Notes: generated from the letters alone by a model not told the origin. A DNA stretch of 64,000 bases from Eurosta solidaginis (GCF_040869045.1 NC_090322.1:182651477-182715476), one strand, 5' to 3'. Positions 11,416 to 22,856 are shown, counted from the first letter of the stretch. Made by a program: numbers and translations.

Positions 11416-12949
11416 GAAGAAACGTTCCAAATAGAATATGAACGAGGCGGACAAATCGGTACGATCACCAAATGGTTATCCCATGAGGAATATCGAGGGA
11501 TCTAATATTTGAGCAAACAACTTGCAGTGTGCCAGCCTGAATGGTTTTGAGGTCTCAAGTTCCTTATGGCTATGTTTCAAAAACCAAAAACATCTGCAGT
11601 GAGAGACGTAGGGGCGTCATGATATGTAACTGTGCTATTATACCGATACCTCGACGATGGCGTATAACAACAAGCTCCCGCTCAGAAACTGTTAGGATGA
11701 GGAGGAAAAGAAATCGAATCATCATTTTCCCTGCCCATGTTCATTGGTGTAAACAAGGCGACTCAAATTTTTAGGCTTTTAGTTTTTCGTCTGCTTGGAA
11801 AAGGCAAGTTCATATAGAAAAGAAAGTGGCCAATTGAAAACTAATCAATCTGATTGGACGAATGTGAACCAACTTAGAACTCGCAGGGGACATTCACAAT
11901 ATGCCACAACTGGGTATAAGCAAAACAAAATAGTAATCACAATAAAAACGTGTACAATTGTGCGTAAAAAAACGTTGAAGTGTGGACAGTAAGCAAGCGA
12001 TTTCAATGTTGGCGAATGTTGCTGCTACAGGTTTGAGAGCTTCAGCAATGACAACTCAACTCACTGACTTACTGACGTGTTGGCTTTTCGAACGGCCAAC
12101 TAAGTACTGAGTGGCTTTTGTGCTGACTTGAAGGTGGACAACGTAACGACGACGGTTACACGCGTAAAAGCGCGAAAAACTGCAAAAGCCACATTAAACT
12201 TATTTAAAAGAATCAAGCAGCCCACCGGCCAATCAATTGCTGCCTCTTTGGTCGGTCGTGTGCCTACCTCCTTCCGTCCGACGAAGCAAATAAGAAAACA
12301 TATAAAACCACATCATAGGCATTCAAATGGACTTATATGACGACGACGCTTAGTGGCCGGCCAAACCGCACATACACATGTACATTCATCCTCGAAGGTA
12401 TGGTAGGTGATCCGTCTGTTCCTCTGTTGTTCGCTAGCTTGCTTTGAACAGCCATCGCTGTCGTTGTGCGACAGGGGCGAAAATGAATAATGAAGTGCAC
12501 GCATATTACATTTTTATTAATTATTATTAAAATTATAGTACATTAATGCAGTATAGCAAAGTTGCACGTTAAAGCAACAACAACACTACGAATTCATTGG
12601 TGGGCATTTGTGTCTGCTTTGGCAATATGAACAACTGAATTTTTCAATTACAAATACAGCAAGTTTCGCTTGTTTTTTATATGCCGTAAGTTGAATTTGT
12701 CCTCTTTGAGGTATATACGTGTGTATGTGTGTGTATAAGTCGGCAATGTCTGTAGTATGTAATGTGTCGGTTTTTTGAATGGAAATTTCTAGTATTTCCC
12801 ACCTGGTGCGCCGTAATTTCCATTTAGCTGTGTTCTACATAATATGGCATTTTATTGAACCAGTTATTCGAAATATCAAGTTTTTGAATAAACAAAAATT
12901 TATATGTAATATCTGTTTGTCTAATAAAATTAGTCCGTTTGAAGTAGTG
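11416..12949. other. Host-like non-coding sequence
   Basis: The stretch contains mixed-composition DNA, CAA-type runs near 12573 and a GTGTATGTGTGTG run near 12720. A short Lys/Arg/Thr-rich open frame (12128-12340) has no recognisable domain. The portion around 12000-12200 is richer in CpG than its surroundings and might be host regulatory or untranslated sequence, but nothing decisive is visible. Confidence 0.3.
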
Positions 12950-13635
12950 CACTCCAAGCTGCCCGATCACTGCAGTTTGTTCAAAGCGGAAGTCGCCGCT
13001 ATTAAGGATGTGGTGGATCGGATGCTATCCAGGGCTACTACAGTTAAAGAATTTAAAATCCACTCGGATAGCTAAGCGATAATCAAGGCTCTGATCTCGA
13101 TTATGCTTCGATGGGGGTGGTATAGGATGGCCTAACCGCCGTAGCGAGACCTCGGCTTATTTTAAGATTATATTCATTTGGGTTCCAGGAGACTGTCGCG
13201 CAAATCTCTTGGCCCGGATGGGTACAATTGAACTAAACGTGAATCGTTTGGCGAATGTGTAGCTTCGCTTGCCACCTGTTCTCTGCTTTTACACAAACAG
13301 ACATCGAGTCCGCTAAGAAAAAGACATCCTCTTGCAGAATAGGGAGTTTATTTTTCGGATGTAGGTCTCGTTAAGTCCGAGTACATTTTTTCGTTCACTA
13401 AGGTTCTTTTATATTTGATGATTGTGGTTCTAACGGGTTATTTTCTAACTAGAGTCAATGAAGCACGCCTCAACATACTGGGAAACCCTTCCTGCTGCAG
13501 CTGCATGGAGGATTATGAGGTGGGGTAATCGAGTTACTGAATGCTTGACTGTATAATGCTTTCCAGAACTAGGACAACGTTTTATGGCCTCGGATTTCTC
13601 AGACCTCCGGAGGTTGAGACCAGTCATATTCGAAA
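12950..13635 (+). pseudogene. Remnant of RNase H and C-terminal zinc region of a non-LTR retrotransposon
   Basis: Translated pieces read LPDHCSLFKAEVAAIK and FKIHSDS, followed by a TAA stop and then AIIKALIS. This fits the RNase H stretch of I/R1/LOA-like elements, where SDSQAAIKAL is typical, so the stop probably replaced a Gln codon. Downstream, FIWVPGDCRANLLARMGT fits the RNase H WVPGH motif, with His replaced by Asp-Cys. Further on, LTGYFLTRVNEARLNILG and CCSCMEDYE resemble the usual LTGH...C-x-x-C C-terminal region. Stops and frame changes lie between these pieces. No RT domain is visible upstream, so it is a dead 3' fragment. Confidence 0.75.
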
Positions 13636-14740
13636 CTACATCAGCGTTAGGAAGTGATTTTCAAAGTTATTACAAGCTTAAAAATAAGCCCGGCCATCTC
13701 GGGAACAACTCAGTATGAGCACTTTGAACCTTCCGGGCCATCTGCTCATCCAAGCGAGCACTATCAGGTAAATGAGACGTGTGCCTGGCTTTATTTAGTG
13801 TATGTACCTGAACTTTAGTGTCTTCTGTTTATTTGATGCTGATCCATGCTTGTTTATAATATTTGTGATTATGTGTATGCTATGGGATCTAATAGGTGCA
13901 AAGTGCAAGTAACACTACTCGACCTCGCACTGACAGACCTAAGCGTTTTGATGAGCTCTTGACTATCGGAGTAAAGTTAGATTTCCCTAGAGGTAAAGTC
14001 GCGGATAGCATCCAATGTACCGCATCCTTAACGGCCTAACAGCGGCGACCCCTCCACGTGGAAGACGAAGAAGAAGTCGGACAGCTTAAATTTTTTGCCT
14101 GGAAATTTGCTTCTTGCAGAACACTCCCGCCTTAACTCTTCCGTCCGCCCAAACGTGAATAAGTTCACCAGACTCACGCCCCTGCATTCTTGATAGGCTG
14201 CATTCTCTTGTCTCGAAGCCTTACTTACCAACGAAGTCAATCGGGAGCACATTGAGGGAACTACGTTTTCAATCACCATCGATGCACCGCCTCCGCCAAC
14301 TTATCCGTGGATCAGGTATCTAGTACTTTCTATCAAACCAAAACTCCATAGAAAAGATAATACAATGCAACGTCAATGGATATGGATCCAATTCCATTAT
14401 TGCAATGTCCTGTCAGTCCGGGTATATCACACCCATCCATTTTAAAAATGCCTATAAATCGTCATAAGGGCAATATATTTCTGTAGACTCTGTAGGATCT
14501 CACTCGTTTGCACTTATTATTGGCATAGAGACGTTTGCATATTGCGCTACGTCATCGGCCACCTCGTTCTGCTGTATGTTTGTATATTTGAAAACACTAT
14601 GACTACTCGCTAAACCCATGTCGGAACTTTACAATGAGCAGATGGCTACCCTATTGCAGGCGAACTAGCCTTTGGGTTCTCGCGAGACATTTGCGGAAAA
14701 TGGGAAGTAAGCCAGGTTCAGTCTTGATATAAGGGGTGAG
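13636..14740. other. Unassigned sequence, possible transposon debris
   Basis: This stretch lies between a dead non-LTR fragment and a young one. No domain, repeat match or terminal structure was recognised. The minus-strand frame at 14028-14279 has no recognisable domain. Confidence 0.3.
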
Positions 14741-14744
14741 TTAA

Positions 14745-17559
14745 ACTTTGTTTAGAGGTGCAGAGATAATTGTTCATGGCGTGTCTATAGCAAAGTCTAT
14801 ATCTAGGTTTTTATATGGTCGCTTTTTCCTTAAAGATTCTGAAGAGATTTGCGTAACCGCCACCGATACAACTGAGTTCTTGTGCATACGCACACAACTA
14901 GCAAATATCCACATTTATTTGGCCATCTGTTATATCCCGCCATCTTCTGAACTGTCCGTTTATATGAATCACATTTCCTTGCTAAGAACTGTTAATTCGA
15001 TGCTAAAGCCTTCCGATTCCATTATTGTCTTGGGTGACTTCAATATGCCACACATATCATGGTGCATCTCTGACTTTAATATCGTACCAGTTTCGTCAAA
15101 GTCTTCCAACAATGAATTTCTAGACGGAATGTCTGAGCTGTGCCTTCAACAAATCAACATCCAATCGAATAAATTCGGAAGAGTGTTGGATTTAGCCTTT
15201 GTGGATGATGAATCTAAATATTCCATTAGTCGATGCGAACCCATTATTGAACCTGAAGATGCTTACCACCCTTCCCTCAAAATAGTTTACGAAGTTGTAA
15301 ATTATGCTTGTAACAGCGGAAATAAACGATACGACTCCAGTTATCGCTTCGACTTTGCGAAGGCCAATTTTAAAAAATTAAATCGTGATCTATCTCGAAT
15401 AGTGTGGCCAACATTTAATGCTGATGTGGAGCAAAGCGTTTCTCACTTTTACAATACCATTTACTGTCTTTTTGAAAAATACGTACCTAAGCGGATTTGT
15501 GTACATTCCGATACAAGCCAAGTATGGTTCACTAAAGAGCTGAAAATTTTAAAGAATAAAAAGTCTCGATCTTTCAAGTTGTTCAAAAAGACGGGTTTAC
15601 ATAACCATTACTTACAGTACTCGATTCTACGCTGCAAGTATTTTCAATTGAACAAAAAGTGTTACAAAGCTTATCTTTGTAAAATGAAAAGAAATATAAC
15701 TTGCAACCCGAAGGCATTTTACGGATTCGTAAACTCTAAACGCAGGGTGAAAGGGTTTCCATCATCCATGAAATTCCAAGATAATATTTCCAGCGATGAT
15801 CAAGAGATCGCCGACTTCTTTGCGGAATTTTTCAAATCAAATTACTCTATTGAGACCAACGTTCCACCTAATGAATACCCATACCATATTGATTCATGTT
15901 ATTCAATCAGAGCTCCATTTATATCTTCAGAAGATGTATTATCTTATTTAAAAACTTTAAAAGTATCATATTCATACGGCCCCGACAGGATCCCGACACA
16001 CTTTCTTAAAAAATGTGCCGCAAACATCTATCAGCCGCTAACAGATTTATTTAATTTATCTTTAATTTATGGCGTTTTCCCAACAATATGGAAGGAATCT
16101 TTTCTTATTCCGCTTCATAAAAATGGAAGCAGGTCTTCAATAGAAAACTACCGGGGCATAGCAAAGTTATCCGCTATCCCAAAGTTATTTGAGGCTATTG
16201 TTACCTACCACCTAACATTCCCTATTTCCCCCATAATTGCAAGCTCGCAGCATGGGTTCTGTAAGGGCAAATCACCTATCACCAATTTACTAGAATTTAC
16301 CACCCACGTTTCTAATGGATTTAGAAAAGGCCTTCACACTGATGTAATTTACACCGATTTCAGTAAAGCTTTCGACAAAGTATCACACCCATTACTTATT
16401 CATAAGCTCAGTCAACTCGGTTTTCAACCCCGTCTTATATGTTGGATTTCTTCGTATCTTGGTTATCGTACGCAAAAAGTAATCTTTAAAAATACACTTT
16501 CTGGGGTCATCAATGTTTCTTCTGGTGTTCCTCAGGGCAGCCATCTTGGTCCGATTCTGTTCTTGTTGTTCATAAACGATATATCTGGTACAATTAAATA
16601 CTCAAAAATCTTGATGTACGCAGACGATGTAAAACTTTTCAAATCATGTGCCTCGGCTGAGGAACATTCCTTGCTTCAAATGGATTTAAATCACTTGGTT
16701 ACCTGGTGCAATGTAAATTATATGCCGCTCAATCTCAAAAAATGTAAATTCATGTGTTTTTCTCGGAGAGTTTCGCCACCAGCTTCATATACAATTAACA
16801 ACTATAGTCTAGAAACTGTAAATAATTTTATTGACCTGGGAGTCATGATGGATTCCAGACTTAGTTTCAATCTTCATATTAATGCTACAGTGAATAAAGG
16901 TAAAGGTGTTTTTGCATTTGTTAAACGGTGGTCAAAAGAATTTAACGACCCTTACATAACTAAAGCACTTTTTACAACATTAGTTAGGCCAATATTAGAA
17001 TACGGCTCGATAATTTGGAATCCGCGTTATCAAGTCCATGCAGACAGTCTCGAATCAATACAAAAACAATTTTTACTATTTGCCTTAAGAAATTTCCAAT
17101 GGGACTCTTTAACTAATCTTCCACCTTATACTAATCGATTAAAGCTTATCAATCTTCCAACTCTTGCTAGTCGAAGGGAAATGCTTGGTGTGATATTTAT
17201 GACAAAACTTTTAAATGGATCAATTTCGAGCCCATTCCTTCTGAATGAAGTGAACTTTTGCGTTCCCTCTCGGACATCGAGACACTTCAAACCTCTTCTG
17301 CTGAAACAATGTAGAACGAATTTCGAACAAAATGAACCTTTTCGGCGTTTATGCCAAGATTATAACTCTCACTCAAACACATTTGATAGCTCGGACTCCC
17401 TTTTTTCTATAAAAAAGATTGTTCTCACCTCTCTAAATTAATGTATAATACGTTTGCTTCTGTTCTCTTTAAGTATTACGCTTGGCTGATGAAATTTCTT
17501 CTGTAGCTGAGCAGTCTCAGATCGTGACGCTTGACAAACCGCTGCCCATCAAAGACTCG

Positions 17560-17592
<33 letters not shown>
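14745..17592 (+). mobile_element. 5'-truncated Jockey/CR1-like non-LTR retrotransposon
   Basis: The element consists of an open endonuclease-RT frame, a 120-bp 3' UTR and a 31-base A tail (17562-17592). The left boundary falls inside the endonuclease domain: an in-frame TAA lies at 14742-14744 and the first third of the endonuclease is missing, which is typical 5' truncation. A possible short target duplication is AGTTA (14739-14743 and 17592-17596); five bases are weak evidence. No ORF1 remains. The absence of frameshifts across about 2.7 kb implies a recent insertion. Confidence 0.85.
14748..17441 (+). CDS. Endonuclease/reverse transcriptase polyprotein (ORF2), N-terminally truncated
   Basis: The protein would nick target DNA and reverse-transcribe the element's RNA at the cut site. 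The 897-codon frame opens without an ATG (TTG at 14748; first in-frame ATG at 14964, codon 73), so it is the truncated remainder of a longer ORF2. Residues 1-185 are the distal part of an exonuclease/endonuclease/phosphatase fold, with LGDFN at 95-99, LDLAF at 147-151 and AYHPSL at 172-177; the N-terminal catalytic part is absent. The RT domain covers roughly 395-670: GPDRIP (411), ENYRGI (466), QHGF (501), YTDFSKAFDKV (535), SGVPQGS (592) and the catalytic YADD (624-627). The last 230 residues are a thumb-like C-terminal region without RNase H, which fits Jockey/CR1 relatives better than the I or R1 clades. No stops interrupt it. It is not likely to act alone, because the endonuclease is incomplete. 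Confidence 0.9.
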   Translation: MFRGAEIIVHGVSIAKSISRFLYGRFFLKDSEEICVTATDTTEFLCIRTQLANIHIYLAICYIPPSSELSVYMNHISLLRTVNSMLKPSDSIIVLGDFNMPHISWCISDFNIVPVSSKSSNNEFLDGMSELCLQQINIQSNKFGRVLDLAFVDDESKYSISRCEPIIEPEDAYHPSLKIVYEVVNYACNSGNKRYDSSYRFDFAKANFKKLNRDLSRIVWPTFNADVEQSVSHFYNTIYCLFEKYVPKRICVHSDTSQVWFTKELKILKNKKSRSFKLFKKTGLHNHYLQYSILRCKYFQLNKKCYKAYLCKMKRNITCNPKAFYGFVNSKRRVKGFPSSMKFQDNISSDDQEIADFFAEFFKSNYSIETNVPPNEYPYHIDSCYSIRAPFISSEDVLSYLKTLKVSYSYGPDRIPTHFLKKCAANIYQPLTDLFNLSLIYGVFPTIWKESFLIPLHKNGSRSSIENYRGIAKLSAIPKLFEAIVTYHLTFPISPIIASSQHGFCKGKSPITNLLEFTTHVSNGFRKGLHTDVIYTDFSKAFDKVSHPLLIHKLSQLGFQPRLICWISSYLGYRTQKVIFKNTLSGVINVSSGVPQGSHLGPILFLLFINDISGTIKYSKILMYADDVKLFKSCASAEEHSLLQMDLNHLVTWCNVNYMPLNLKKCKFMCFSRRVSPPASYTINNYSLETVNNFIDLGVMMDSRLSFNLHINATVNKGKGVFAFVKRWSKEFNDPYITKALFTTLVRPILEYGSIIWNPRYQVHADSLESIQKQFLLFALRNFQWDSLTNLPPYTNRLKLINLPTLASRREMLGVIFMTKLLNGSISSPFLLNEVNFCVPSRTSRHFKPLLLKQCRTNFEQNEPFRRLCQDYNSHSNTFDSSDSLFSIKKIVLTSLN

Positions 17593-17595
<3 letters not shown>

Positions 17596-17682
17596 ATTAT
17601 ATATATGTATAAATCGATCGCGTGAACAGGATTAGCCTGGTTTCATTGGGCCACTTGAGGGCAGCGCGCTGCCACAACGTCC

Positions 17683-17713
<31 letters not shown>
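17593..17713 (+). repeat. 93-bp spacer and second poly(A) tract after the retrotransposon
   Basis: After the first A tail come 93 bp of unique-looking DNA ending in GCCACAACGTCCATTAAA and a second run of 28 A (17686-17713). ATTAAA just before the tail could act as a variant polyadenylation signal. Either this is sequence carried 3' of the element by read-through transcription, or it is the tail of a separate, very short non-LTR insertion. Confidence 0.6.
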
Positions 17714-17716
<3 letters not shown>

Positions 17717-18999
17717 TTTTTTGATATTTCAAGGAGGGTGATGAGCCTAGAGTAGATGCCTCAAAGAATCGGTAGCAACCTAGATACTTGTTTTCTTGTG
17801 TGCTTGTAATAAAATACGTTATCTTAGGGTCGCCACACCATTACCGACCTGTTATTTTTGTTGTTGTAACCGCGAAAAAAATCCCCGAACGATTTTTAAC
17901 CTCTTGAAGCTTTGGATCTCTGGATTTCAGTCCCATCTTAAGGGATACATGCCTTACCGTGAGAAAATTCTAAACCACTTAACCCGCTCGACCACTCTGA
18001 AGGCCCGTTTTGACTTAGTCGGATTACTCGTAGGTGAGCCAATAACTATACATGTGCAAGCATATCTCGTTCAACGTACAAAACTGTAAAAGTAATGATG
18101 ACGCCAGTGCTTTTATTCATGTTACTGCTTACAGCCTTTCGTTGGCATATTCCACTTTTTTATCGCGCCACCTAGCGGTTAAATTATTTGTAATATCAAT
18201 AGCTCATCGTGGGCTATTAATCCAAATTTATTTTCGTATAACTCAGGCGCATTTTTCATTTACCCACCAAACTCCATAAATAGTTGTAAAATTTTTTTTT
18301 ATTGCTTAGCTTTCATATTCCTTCTTATTTCTACATTCGTCGCCCTTTGCACAATAAAAACAACAAATTTGTGCATTCGCTTTGCACACACACGATAATT
18401 GGTTTGGAATTAATTTGCCAATTACACGATCTCACATTTAATTGGGGTGCGATCTGCCTTTCCTGTTACCTTTCTTGCGTTATTCGCTCAGCATGTGTCT
18501 GTGTGTGTATGTCGTTAGCGAATAAGTAGGAAAAAGGGGAATTAAGAAAAATCTAAAGGTATATATCAAGAAAGATGCACACGCGTGCAAATATTTACTC
18601 CACATGTGTTGTTGTAGCAACTACTCGCCAATCCGAAAGGTGGCAGAACAAGAAGTGTATGCATGAGTGTGTGTGAAATAGTGTTGTTATGCTGATTTTG
18701 TTGATGTTGCTCTTGTTGCCAAAACCACCAAACGTACGCATCATCAACAATGCCACCGCCGCCGGCGCGGTACATCATCATAGTCGGTGCATCATTACGC
18801 GATCATCAAGCCATACGATTCAGATCTCAGATCGCAGCCAGTCATTGCGTTGGTTTTCTTTGCGCTGCGCACAGCTTTTATGCGGGCTATGCGCTAACAT
18901 TTATTTCAGGGTGCTGCATGGTGCATTAAAAGTTAATTGCAGTGAAGTTTGTGATCACATAGAGACCCTTTCTGAATTACATCTAGAAATTTATTGACA
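17714..18999. other. Host-like non-coding sequence
   Basis: Mixed sequence with a GTGTCTGTGTGTGTATG run near 18495 and GTTGTT/CATCATC runs near 18690-18790. The segment around 18740-18900 is relatively CpG-rich. No convincing exon, domain or repeat copy was found. Confidence 0.3.
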
Positions 19000-20250
19000 T
19001 TTTTTGCTGTTTCTCTACAATTCCTAATTTTTTTTACGGATTCTCGGCTCCAGTTCGTATGATTTCGTTAACATGTTTGATTTTTTCTAAGACTGTGATG
19101 TGCTCGAAATAATTTCGCATCTTTCTGAATAGTTTCCGTACCGTTACAAAGTTTTTTTTTGGGACTTCATTCTAAAGCAATTCGTCAATGTTTCAAAAAT
19201 AATGAAAATACATATTTCCGATAATTGCAGTTTTATTTCCTCCTTTTTTGATATAAGTTTGAGTTGTTTTTTTTTAAGATTCTTCGTTCTTCGTATTTGC
19301 AGATTAATTTTTGAGGTATAATATTTAGAACGATTTCAAGACTCTTCGTGGTTATTTCCGTATTAAGCTTCAGATTTTTTCGGTATTCATTTACAGATTT
19401 TCCGAATTAGTTTCGAAAATATTGTCAGGGTTTTTTCGGTTTAGTTTATTTTCTTTACAGTTCTGTGCCCTCTACAGGTTTTTTAGCTTTATTTGTTTTA
19501 ATTTATCATTGTTATTAATTACATTTACGTTTTTGGTGCAATTCCGTTATAGTCCTTCGGGCTTTTCCAGAATAATTTTCGGTAAATTTTGGTTCCATTT
19601 ACATAGTTCGAAATTATTAGGGAATTTTTTTGAGTTTTTTGAGATCGATTCTAAATTTTTCCGGTACCACTTTATGAGTATTTTCAAAATAGTTTTAAAA
19701 CAATTATTTGAGATACTGGATCAATTATGTATTGTTCGTGAACGATTATTGAAAATGCAAACATTTTCCAGAAAATGTATGCAATTGGGATTCTTCCTGT
19801 ACGCTTTCCCAAAAACATTTCGTTTGATTTCGTTATTGATTTCCAAATTTGTGAAGTCCGAATTTTCCTAATTTTTTTTTTCTTTTAGATAACTGAAGGT
19901 TATTTCAGATTTGTTTCCGGTTAATTTTGAAATGTTTTCGAGATCCTAACTGACGTCAAGTAATTATACAGTGACTTAAAAGTGTTTTCAGGCTGTTTTT
20001 GGAACAATTTTATTATAGTTCTTGGGGATTTTTCGGAAGCATCAGCGCACATTTTTGGTTTCCTATGCAAATTTCTTCGAAATTATTACGAAATTTCGTA
20101 AAGTTTTTTGAAATCGATTCTGGGGCCGTATGGTGTAATACGATCCGCAATCGAAAGCCGTTTTTAAATCACAATATCTTCCAAATTGTGAATAGGATAA
20201 ACTAATAACACATTTTAACAGGGCTGACGCATACTCAGTAGATATAAAAT
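19000..20250 (+). repeat. T-rich degenerate long-period repeat
   Basis: The plus strand is T-rich and full of TTTCGG, TTTCCG and TCGAAAT phrases. A block at about 19536-19665 recurs at about 20001-20127, a spacing near 465 bp: TTATAGT, then GGTT(C/T)C, then TTCGAAATTATTA, then TTTTTTGA(G/A)ATCGATTCT. Phe-rich open frames here (such as 19422-19871) are by-products of T-richness. Similar phrases resume at 20870-21305 beyond two insertions. Confidence 0.55.
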
Positions 20251-20254
20251 TCAT

Positions 20255-20420
20255 TACTATTTTTGTACAAGTGGGAGTGGGACCGGGACTGGAACTTGGA
20301 GCGGGGGTGGGAATGGGTTTGGGACTGGGTTTGGTATAGAGCTAAATAGAATAAGATATAGACAAGAATAAGAAGAAAAATTGGGTATAGAGTGAAGAGG
20401 GGAGGCGGGTATCACTTTTA
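20255..20420 (+). repeat. Helitron-like GGGACTGG-rich fragment
   Basis: Runs such as GTGGGACCGGGACTGGAACT followed by an AGAATAAGAAGAA-type purine stretch copy the low-complexity part of the Helitron at 5428-5690. No Helitron end is visible, so it is an internal fragment only. Confidence 0.5.
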
Positions 20421-20584
20421 AAATGTAGGAAAATCAATTTTTGGGCAAAATAAAATCTTTTCTATATATTTGCACAATCTCATATTTATTGCTTGAGTGA
20501 AAATATTTTCGATCCTCTGATCGTAAGTGAAGATAGAGCCGTGTATTTTGTGAAACTTTGTAATTTTTCTGTAATATGATGGGC

Positions 20585-20870
20585 ATGTCTCGCTAATTAA
20601 ATACAGATAATATAATATTGATATAATAGTGAACAGCGGAAGTACTGCTTATAAAAGCTTTGCTATAAATCCAATGTTACTAAGCTCTTGATAGCGCGCC
20701 TATAAGTATTCCACAAAATTAGGATTAAAAACATATAGAATTAGTATGTACCTAGTACTCTATAAAGGAATAGCAACAAAGAGGCAGAATTTAGAGATCA
20801 ATTGCAAAGCGAGCAGCGGCTCATTCATATGGCTGAGTGGATAAAGGCATCTACTTTACTTTTATTATAG
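20585..20870 (+). repeat. Dispersed relative of the 437-bp satellite monomer, copy 1
   Basis: It starts TCTCGCTAATTAAATACA and continues through ATTGATATAATAGTGAACAG, GTTACTAAGCT, and CATTCATATGGCTGAGTGG, in the same order as the right arm of the 51504-56528 array. Divergence is substantial. ATGGCTGAGTGGATAAAGGC at 20829-20848 resembles the A box of tRNA-Ser/Leu genes. The B box has been lost by truncation. It is inserted in the T-rich region. Confidence 0.65.
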
Positions 20871-21305
20871 ATCGATTTTGAACTATTTATGACTGATTAG
20901 ATTATATAGGAAATCATGACATTTTCCAAAGATTTAAGGGCAAATGAGTTCTATTCATTTTTAGACCGACTCCCAGAACTTCTACGGGATGCTTTCCGAA
21001 ATAGTTTCAGATTCTTCTTATGTGATTTCCAAAAAATTTTCGTTTAATATCGCTAGTGATTTGAAGACTTTGTTGATATTACTTCAAGATTATTTTTCGG
21101 AATTTAGGGAAATAGATTTGTAAACTTTTCGATATGACTATTCGTACTAAATGCTTGCGGTATCATTATGAGATCACATATGCATTAATTCTGTCATGCC
21201 TTCGGAGCCCATTCTAAATTGCCTAAGAACGCTTTGGAATTGCAGCTCCCAAAAATTGGTTCGGAATTATTTGAATATGGTTCAGTAATGAGTACCAGTC
21301 CTTAA
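20871..21305 (+). repeat. T-rich degenerate repeat, continuation
   Basis: TTTCCGAAATAGTTTCAGAT and TTTTCGGAATTTAGG phrases resemble those at 19000-20250, indicating one original repeat region later interrupted by insertions. It is non-coding. Confidence 0.4.
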
Positions 21306-21683
21306 ACTAACATCAGCGGCTTTCATATTCACTATATGTTTTGTAACACATTTTCTTTTGATAATTTTTTTTTAACAATCAATTTTTTGTTTTGATGAAA
21401 AAAATGCCCATCACTGATTTGTTCTTGGCATGCGTGTATCGCTCGTCGCATCAACCGAAGTAGCTGTCGTGATTGCAGGGTGTTGGTAGGCACTCTCCTC
21501 AAATAACTGTTGATCAGTGTGGTTGTTGTTGTTGCATGCCATGGGCTACCACTTAAAGGTGTCCTTTTTATTTTATTGTTGCGTATCAAGTTTACCATGT
21601 TTTTGTTGCTTATTATTATTCTCTATCCTCTGTATTATTACTTATTATTTCTGTATTTCATATGCTGTCGCGTTCTTTTTGTA

Positions 21684-21717
<34 letters not shown>

Positions 21718-22497
21718 TGACACACTGATTGCATCGTTAAAGAAATTTAATAATGTGGCAACATTTTGTCTTCGGGCTGTCGCTATGTACGCCTTTGTCT
21801 CATTTCCAATCTACACCTACTTTACCTCATTCCTTGCACACGTGTCATTTTTGTCTTGCACTTGTCGCGCAAATTGTCATTGCTCTTGCTGATGAACTTC
21901 ACCCAGTTCTTTCCTGTTGACTGCTGGTCTTTTAAGCTTGTTAGACGAGCGAATGTTGTTATTTGATTGGCATTTCATGCTCGTTCGAATGACGGCAATA
22001 ACAAATCTTTATGGTCAAAATGTGTAATTTCGGTTACGCCTATTAAGTAACTAGAAATTATTCAAAGATTTTTCTCTATTGACTAATTGAATACTTCAAT
22101 GCATTCTAGTATTTTTTTTTACATTCTAAATGAGTTCTTGGAAAATCTTGAAGGCCAAAGAGAATGTCGAACAAATTGACTGCTGCCTACAGTTGGGTAT
22201 ACTTAGAGATAGTTGAATAATGTTTTTGCTGTTATTGTTGTAACTCAAACATCTGTTCCCAAAAATATTTATTATTACTCTGTTTTGTAATGGGTGAGCT
22301 CTAATATGAATCCGGTAACTTCCTTCCCCAACGTCATGCACTACAACTTCCAATTCCAGTTCGAGTTCTTCCACTTTCAGTTGTTAGCATAAATAAACTT
22401 TGGAGTAAATTTTAGTTGCATGTTAAGTTGATTGAAAATTGATTTCAGAAAATTTACGTTTTCGTTTGCAACTACTAAATTTACAAGCAAATATCTG
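21306..22497. other. Host-like filler with a GTT microsatellite
   Basis: A GTT trinucleotide run spans about 21682-21717, with shorter ones near 21521 and 22225. Cysteine- or valine-repeat reading frames across the microsatellite are artefacts. No gene was recognised. Confidence 0.4.
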
Positions 22498-22856
22498 GGA
22501 CCACCGTGGTGTGATGGTAGCGTGCTCCGCCTATCACACCGTATGCCCTGGGTTCAACTCCCGGGCAAAGCAACATCAAAATTTTAGAAATAAGATTTTT
22601 CAATTAGAAGAAAATTTTTCTAAGCGGGGTCGCCCCTCGGCAGTGTCTGGCAATCGCTCCGATTGTATTTCTGCCATGAAAAGCTCTCAGTGAAAACTCA
22701 TCTGCCTTGCAGATGCCGTTCGGAGTCGGCATAAAACATGTAGGTCCCGTCAGGCCAATTTGTAGGGAAAAATCAAGAGGAGCACGACGCAAATTGGAAG
22801 AGAAGCTCGGCCTTAGATCTCTTCGGAGGTTATCGCGCCTTACATTTATTTATTTT
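22498..22856 (+). mobile_element. tRNA-derived SINE, family S, copy 1 (full length)
   Basis: The head reads CCGTGGTGTGATGGTAGCGT with GGGTTCAACTCCC 44 bases later, matching pol III A- and B-box spacing of a tRNA-derived SINE. The body contains AAAGCAACATCAAAATTTTA, a CTAAGCGGGGTCGCCCC block, GCCTTGCAGATGCCGTTCGG and GCACGACGCAAATTGGAAG. It ends GCGCCTTACATTTATTTATT. The same order is seen in full copies at 39240, 47748, 59338 and (minus) 45105, and in partial copies elsewhere. It needs another element's RT to move. It encodes nothing; short open frames here are incidental. Confidence 0.85.

Noticed and set aside
12128..12340. Lys/Arg/Thr-rich 70-codon frame
   Set aside because: It opens with a TTG, has no motif and lies in host-like non-coding DNA.
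19422..19871. 149-codon Phe-rich frame
   Set aside because: T-rich repeat sequence produces Phe/Leu/Ser codons by chance; no signal peptide or periodic membrane segments stand out from the background.
21660..21730. Cys- or Val-repeat peptide
   Set aside because: It is the translation of a GTT microsatellite.
22498..22570. Genuine tRNA gene
   Set aside because: Box motifs are present, but no paired acceptor stem or cloverleaf, and the segment is always joined to the same ~280-bp SINE body.
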